DNA from: Metallyticus violacea
Taxonomy: Eukaryota; Arthropoda; Insecta; Mantodea; Metallyticidae
Assembly: GCA_030762175.1 (NCBI GenBank)
Contig: CM060831.1
Span: 32,942,501 to 33,006,500, forward strand
Length of the DNA stretch: 64,000 bases
Direction of reading: 5' to 3'
Shown here: positions 58,969-64,000 of the stretch, in pieces
How positions within the stretch are numbered: position 1 is the stretch's first letter
How the letters are laid out: each line of letters begins with the position of its first letter
Translations under genes and position numbers: made by a program
The notes under the pieces: model-generated
What the model was told of the DNA's origin: nothing
The model's database searches: none
What the model saw: the letters and a program-made list of their open reading frames with translations, nothing else

Positions 58969-59265
58969 CGACAGAAAATAACGCACATCTAGTGTTGCGG
59001 AGAAACTTTCCGAAATTAAATGTTTGTTCGGTTGGTTCTGAAGTAATGGTCATGTAAATATAAGTTGGGGTGCAGTTTGCAGAGAATGGAGATCTTTTCT
59101 TCAGTAGGAATGTGTCAATTTTGTGTGTATAATTTTCAGTTGGGATATTACAGCTTGTCTGTAAAAGATGTTCCACATAAGTGTCTATGTCATTGAGTTG
59201 ACATTAGCTACTCTCCGTCAATTATCTGCCAGCTTTTAGAGTAATCTCTCGTAATTGGTGATTTC
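58645..59265. other. unassigned DNA with a CA microsatellite
   Basis: (AC)n at 58932-58968; otherwise no recognisable frame or repeat. Confidence 0.5.
58932..58968. repeat. (AC)n microsatellite
   Basis: About eighteen AC units. Confidence 0.95.
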
Positions 59266-59268
59266 ATC

Positions 59269-59372
59269 ATGGATGGATGGATGGATGGATGGATGGATGG
59301 ATGGATGGATGGATGGATGGATGGATGGATGGATGGATGGATGGATGGATGGATGGATGGATGGATGGATAG
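59269..59372. repeat. (ATGG)n tetranucleotide tract, tail of a LINE
   Basis: Twenty-six perfect ATGG units. On the minus strand it is (ATCC)n and lies about 170 bases beyond the stop of a LINE ORF2 remnant, where the 3' tail of such an element would be. Confidence 0.9.
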
Positions 59373-60250
59373 GGGATTTTATGGAATTTTAGAACTCTCC
59401 AGCTCGTCAGCCTTAAGGCTTATTGTGCTATCCCATTGAGAGTGGCGCCTTCATTGTTTACCAAAATCTGTTCCTTGTACAAGTTTCAGTATTTTGGTTC
59501 CAATGTTGGCCTCCTTTCCCAAGATCTTCCCTGGTTATAGAGAGAACAAATCTGTTTCCAGGATTGGACACTCAAACAGGATATGTGAGGCAGACTCCTC
59601 GTCCTGTTTGCACAATCTGCAAGTGAGTTCATCTTTGTAGAGACCCACTTTTGGTAGATGTTTTCTGAAGTGACCATGTTCAGTAATGAGGAATAAGGAA
59701 AGTAATTGCGTTCAGTAATTAACGCAATTACTTTCCTCATTACTCTTCTATCCAATTGGAGAAGGGACGAGGAGAGATTCTTGCTAGGGCCTGGGATGAA
59801 TTCCTAGTTAGAATCTGTCCAGGATAGGTTTGCCACCTTAGTTGATGCTGATCCCCAATTCATGTTTTGACTGTGGTCTTAGCAGCATGAGTACTGATTC
59901 CGACCACGGGCTCATAGCCAAAAAACGGCGAGTCAGTGCCCATTTTTGCCAACTGATCTGCCATTTCATTCCAAATGTCCTGTCGTCCCAGCACCCACCA
60001 CAGTTCGAGCCTGTTGCAAGATGCCAGGGAAAAACAAGGAATTTTAACATTCCTCTACCAGTTTACACCGCACCTGGTCAGAAGAAACTGCTTTAGTGCA
60101 CTTAAGACTATCTGAGAAGATGAGAATTCGTTTTCTCCGGTAACTCTTCTCCAATTCTTTATAGACACAGTTCAGAATAGCATGAACCTCCGCCTGAATA
60201 ACTACGATATTTGCCAAGGTTTATACTGAAATTGGTCCTTGGAAATCAGC
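59373..60250 (-). pseudogene. non-LTR retrotransposon ORF2: RNase H and zinc knuckle
   Basis: Minus-strand order, across frameshifts: IQAEVHAILNCVYKELE (catalytic Glu), RILIFSDSLKCTKAV (catalytic Asp in the SDS motif), then GNEMADQLAKMGTDSPFFGY (Asp of the 'GNE.AD.LA' motif), VGISTHAAKTTVK, EFIPGPSKNL, LDRRVMRKVIALITE, and ELTCRLCKQDEESASHILFE with a following Cys-Pro, ending in LETDLFSL and a stop. This is an RNase H domain followed by the CX2C...HX4C knuckle found at the C terminus of RNase H-bearing insect LINEs such as the I, LOA and R1 groups. No reverse transcriptase is found upstream, so the copy is 5'-truncated and frameshifted. Confidence 0.82.
59697..59736. repeat. perfect palindrome, 16 bp arms
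   Basis: GGAAAGTAATTGCGTT at 59697-59712 is exactly complementary to 59721-59736, with an 8 base loop. It lies within the LINE RNase H remnant and contains a second copy of its CATTACTGAAC flank, so it arose by a local inverted duplication. Confidence 0.9.
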
Positions 60251-61941
60251 CATTACTTCATCACAGTAGGTAGTTGCAATACCTGATTCTTGTAAACACA
60301 CATTCTATCTCGTTACCCATAATATCCCATAAAATAGTGATATTAGTATGTTTTGAAATACTAAAATACTGCAATACGTGTTTATCGTGAAATCTTTAAG
60401 GCACTAAAATAAAATACCTTTACTTATAAGGATCTTTTATCGTTTAAAGCTGGCAAATAATTGTTAACAAAGGTAAATAAATAACATTGAAAAGGGAGGT
60501 TTGAAAGGCGGTTGAATCCGTGACGAGGAATACGTCACATCTGTTTACACATCATAAAGCAACATTCCAAGGCTGCGTTCACAACTCCATAAATTAGGCA
60601 TCGCCTTTCTTTCGGTCACGTCGAGGGGAAAACGAGGGTGGAACACCTTGACTTGACAGCGGTTGGCGGCAGGTTTACAGGATTAGGGTGACTTTAGTGA
60701 AAGGAATTTCCAAGGTTTGCAACAGAAAAGGTGCCTAGGTACGTACATATCTGCCGAAAAGGAGGAAGGCCTGTCAGAAGAATGAGGAGAAAACTGCGGC
60801 GTGAGTCCGCATCGGAAAGAGAGATTAAAATTCCAACCTGGGAGGTGAACACAACAGGACTCCTACGTTTTATTGGCTACCTATCGATTCCCACATCTCC
60901 CCTCCTAGGTAGTGCTCTCAAAATACCCTGGTCCATATCTGGGCTCTGCAGAAGAAAGCAAACAAGACACCAGCGTTTGCCATCATCCTTTTAACACGTC
61001 CTTGTTTTTGAAAACTCTCCTATTGTTACTTATGCTAAAAATGGATATTAATCCTTGTGTTCCTCCTACAGCCAGTTATCCTCTGCTTCGCGTAGCTGGT
61101 GCAGTTCAGTTAGAAGCAACAGCAGCACTCCTCCGCCATCGCCATCTTCTTATTCTACCGTCTCTTTAGCGTCCTAATAAATGTAGGGATTACTCCTAAG
61201 GTCTACTCTGAATCCTCTGCCGATCATTTGATTGATGATACGAGTTGAATTCACTTAACTACCTTCCCGTTCCTTCTATCCGGACGTAAACAAATACGAA
61301 CTTATTACTCCGCGGTGCATGGCTCCGATCGGCTAAGTACAACTATTAGTGTTACAAACAGTTGATGCAACTTATTTAATTGTTAACTCTGGTTACTATT
61401 CACAAGCTTCGTTAAAAATAATTCTGCAATAATCTTCTCGCCAATTTTCAACGAATTTCCTTAATGCTGTTTTATAATACAGCAGGACCAGCACATCTTC
61501 CGCCATGGCACGTGACGACTCCCTTCTAATGAAACTGACTGCACTGTACAGAAAGCAACATAGAGTAAATTACTAACAGCTAAAACCGCATATTAAGATA
61601 TATAATGATTGCTTTCTCTCAAGATGTTATAGTATTCATAATATGGTTTTCTCAATATTAAAGTTTAAATTGTAATTTCCTTTATGGACTACTGAGTGTA
61701 ACATCAGGGGTGTAAGCCACCTGGAGCCAATGAGAACTGCACTACAGGTTACGCTTACGTTGGGATAGAACTAACAGCTAACAGATAATATATAGGAATG
61801 CTACATATTTTTGTTTTATTTCAGTTTCAAGTATTTTGGGTTATTTCTAAATTCTTTTACTTTATAGCAGAGATGTCTGGCGGCAGCATAAACTTGGGGT
61901 GCAGAATTTCACTATTACTATTGCTGAATGTATATTGCAAG

Positions 61942-62000
61942 CTTCTAGACTCTTAATAACTAGAATGAACACTCATACATCGTGGCAAACATACATAAAG

Positions 62001-62010
<10 letters not shown>
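61942..62010 (+). repeat. short dispersed repeat, copy 2
   Basis: CTTCTAGACTCTTAATAACT, AGAATGAACACTCATACAT and CAAACATACA match 52629-52694 in order; here the GA that follows has expanded to a long array. Confidence 0.6.

Positions 62011-62058
<48 letters not shown>
62004..62058. repeat. (GA)n microsatellite
   Basis: About 27 GA units. Confidence 0.95.
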
Positions 62059-62059
<1 letters not shown>

Positions 62060-62877
62060 TATTTAAGGGACACGAGTGAATTTTAAAAAGTCCACATTTT
62101 TGTATGGATTTTTCTGAAACATTTTGTATGATCTTAAATTAATATGTATGCCAAATTCCACTCAAATTGGATTATTTTTTACGAGCTATAAATTATTTAA
62201 AAAATCGTATTACGTAAATATGTCGCGTAATCAAAACGTCCTACGCGTCTCATGAGTTGAGAAAATTAATTGGCATTTTTGCAATTGGAACTTGAAACCA
62301 CATACAAAAATTGTATAGAAAGATGTTTAAAAAAATGATGAGTAACCTAAAGTAAAAGTTAATATTTAAATGAAATTTTTTTCATAGAAAATTATTTGTT
62401 AAATTATTATTGTTGCTAGTGTGTATTTTGTTCCATAGAATATTGCTTCTGCACAATTTTAATTGAATTTAAACAAAAACCGTTACGCGTGGGACATTCT
62501 GAGTGTACGAAAATGAAATTTTGAGAAAAATTGTGTTTTATTTAAAAAAAATTATGCTGGAGACAGTGTGATTTCAAAGGACACGCGCTCCGCTCTTTAA
62601 ATACTGTAGAGCCCGAGGGAGATGGGGTGGGGGTTGCAAATGTTGACTTTCTCTAAACGACCAAAGGTTCAAGGAATAATTTGTGACAAAAATCCATTTT
62701 TGACCGACTTTGCCCAAAAAATTCTTCCAGATCCCTTAAAACAGTGATTTTCCTGGTTTTCTGCAACACACTTATCACGAAGTCTGAAATATGCAGGAGG
62801 TATTCTGTCTCTACAGAAAGTGTTCTATACTTCTTGTGTTTTGAAAGCACCATTTAGCATATAGTGTGACTCATTGC

Positions 62878-63173
62878 GTGTGAGATTTGGTTTATTTACC
62901 GACGCTCTTTAACATCTCAAGCCATCATCGTCCCATTCAATTCAGGGCGTAAAACGGCCGACAATTTTGCTCAGAGGCCTCTTCTTTCAGGTTTGAGGTT
63001 CTTTTTCGTGCCGTAAATGTACGACACGGTACCCACGACTTTACTTCCCTTCCGAAGGAAGCCATATTAAGGATTTTAAGCCCGAAGAAATCCATCGATC
63101 CTGGCCGGGATTGAACCCGCGATTAGAAGGTTTAGAAGGCAAGTACGGTTACCATTACACTACCAGGACCGAC
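62878..63173 (-). mobile_element. SINE family A, full copy with target duplication
   Basis: In reverse: GGTCCTGGTAGTGTAATGGT, GGGTTCAATCCCGGCCAGGA and the usual body. TGACTCATTGC at 62867-62877 recurs at 63174-63184. A and B boxes carry a few changes compared with the 40847 and 49683 copies. Confidence 0.94.
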
Positions 63174-63189
63174 TGACTCATTGCAGAAA

Positions 63190-64000
63190 TGAAAACATGA
63201 AGATCAAAATGAATGTATTTAATAAAATGTGTGGTACCACTGAAAGGTAAAACAGGAACAAGCATACAATTGTAGTTTTCAAAGATGATAGGCGTTGCAG
63301 TGCTCACTTATGATAGTAAAAATTAAACTAATTAATTATAATTAGTAAGAAGAACCGATAATAAGAGAATTGAAGTGTGTCTAAAATTACAATATGTTTT
63401 TTTTTTTTTTATTTTTATTTTCCTTTTCTTATTGAAAAGTGTCGTAATTTGGTATTGACGGCTACCTGGGTGCCGGGTACGAGGTATTTTACTGTACTTC
63501 GGAGTTAACCTTTTATCACTAGACATTACATCCTCAAAATTAATCCGAGAAGAATGTACCGACTGAGAATCTGTCTTTAATTTCTTTATCTGAAGAAAAT
63601 TTTGCTAATGCAACGCCATGCATTGCCTTTTAACCTCAGGTCAAAGTAATGAATACATGTTTTATCTCTCGTTATTATGCTGGACAAAAACTCTCCACCT
63701 TCAGCCTTGTAACGCACAAGCAACTCTTAATAGGTCTTGGTTTTCTGTTCCTTATGATCGAAAGCTAGGTTTCCAAGACCCCGTTGAACAAAAATCTCTG
63801 AATATTCTATCTAATTGGTGGTACTGACACTGCGGACGGAGATATCGAGTTGAGCAGCTGCTTGGTTGTAATATCGTCCCGAACAATAAAGTTGATGGCA
63901 CCTTCCATCATTACAGATGAGAGGCCGTCCATCACGTGGATAATCATTGATATTGTATATACCTTCTACTAATGTCTCTTTGGTTATATCCACATACACT
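63190..64000. other. unassigned AT-rich DNA at the window edge
   Basis: T-run at about 63397-63410. Frames 63332-63526 minus, 63618-63827 plus and 63811-63999 minus have no secure match. Confidence 0.4.

Larger units (their letters stand above)
60255..62870. other. unassigned DNA
   Basis: Overlapping frames at 60731-60994 and 60912-61169 plus have no known domain. Contains a GA microsatellite and the second copy of a short dispersed repeat. Frame 62653-62853 minus is unassigned. Confidence 0.4.

Noticed and set aside
63811..63999. Minus frame with YPRDGRPL and SVRSVS, recalling a Tc1 N-terminal domain
   Set aside because: The match is short, lacks both helix-turn-helix cores, and the window ends there.
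1..64000. CRISPR array, operon, prophage or bacterial features
   Set aside because: No regularly spaced direct repeats, no ribosome binding sites before long frames, and the repeat content is that of an animal genome.

Overview
The window reads as AT-rich, non-coding DNA from a large, repeat-dense eukaryotic genome, most likely an insect. The mix of tRNA-derived SINEs, mariner, Tc1-like, PIF/Harbinger and hAT DNA transposons and insect-type non-LTR retrotransposon tails fits a hemimetabolous insect such as a cockroach or relative; that identity is an inference, not something the sequence proves. I found no convincing host protein-coding gene, rRNA or functional tRNA gene. Open frames are nearly all below 140 codons, most overlap random AT-rich or low-complexity DNA, and every recognisable protein match is a broken transposon.

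Layout. 0-9 kb: little recognisable DNA, a possible LINE tail near 0.5-0.7 kb, a SINE-B copy (2.85-3.11 kb) and copy 1 of an unrecognised ~1.45 kb coding-like repeat, here called R1 (6.4-7.86 kb, minus). 9.3-9.9 kb: a diverged tandem repeat of about 140 bp period. 10.75-11.04 kb: PIF/Harbinger transposase remnant. 14-19 kb: two short tRNA-like SINE heads, a possible ~630 bp TIR element and a mariner tail. 19.6-22.1 kb: SINE-B, SINE-A and SINE-C pieces and a 320 bp polypurine tract. 24.74-27.97 kb: a SINE-C copy split by a 2.9 kb hAT-type element with an exact 8 bp target duplication; the hAT element contains a broken Tc1/mariner-type transposase. 30.2-31.3 kb: another such transposase, split by a SINE-B copy with a 10 bp target duplication. 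33.3-37.8 kb: three SINE-B copies, a mariner remnant and a SINE-A fragment. 39.7-42.3 kb: a half SINE-A and R1 copy 2 (plus), which carries a full SINE-A insertion with an 11 bp target duplication. 43.6-44.2 kb: transposase remnant. 46.8-48.6 kb: two mariner copies placed head to head. 49.7, 53.9 and 62.9 kb: SINE-A copies. 54.8-55.3 kb: mariner remnant. 55.65-55.9 and 59.4-60.25 kb: two different LINE C-terminal remnants, the second ending in a 104 bp (ATCC)n tract. 58.4 kb: SINE-B.

The elements do not form a pathway. They record successive insertions: older DNA transposons and R1 serve as targets for younger SINEs, and one SINE is itself the target of the hAT element. The item I would look at first is R1: two opposite copies 34 kb apart share an untraced coding-like sequence that I could not assign to any family.
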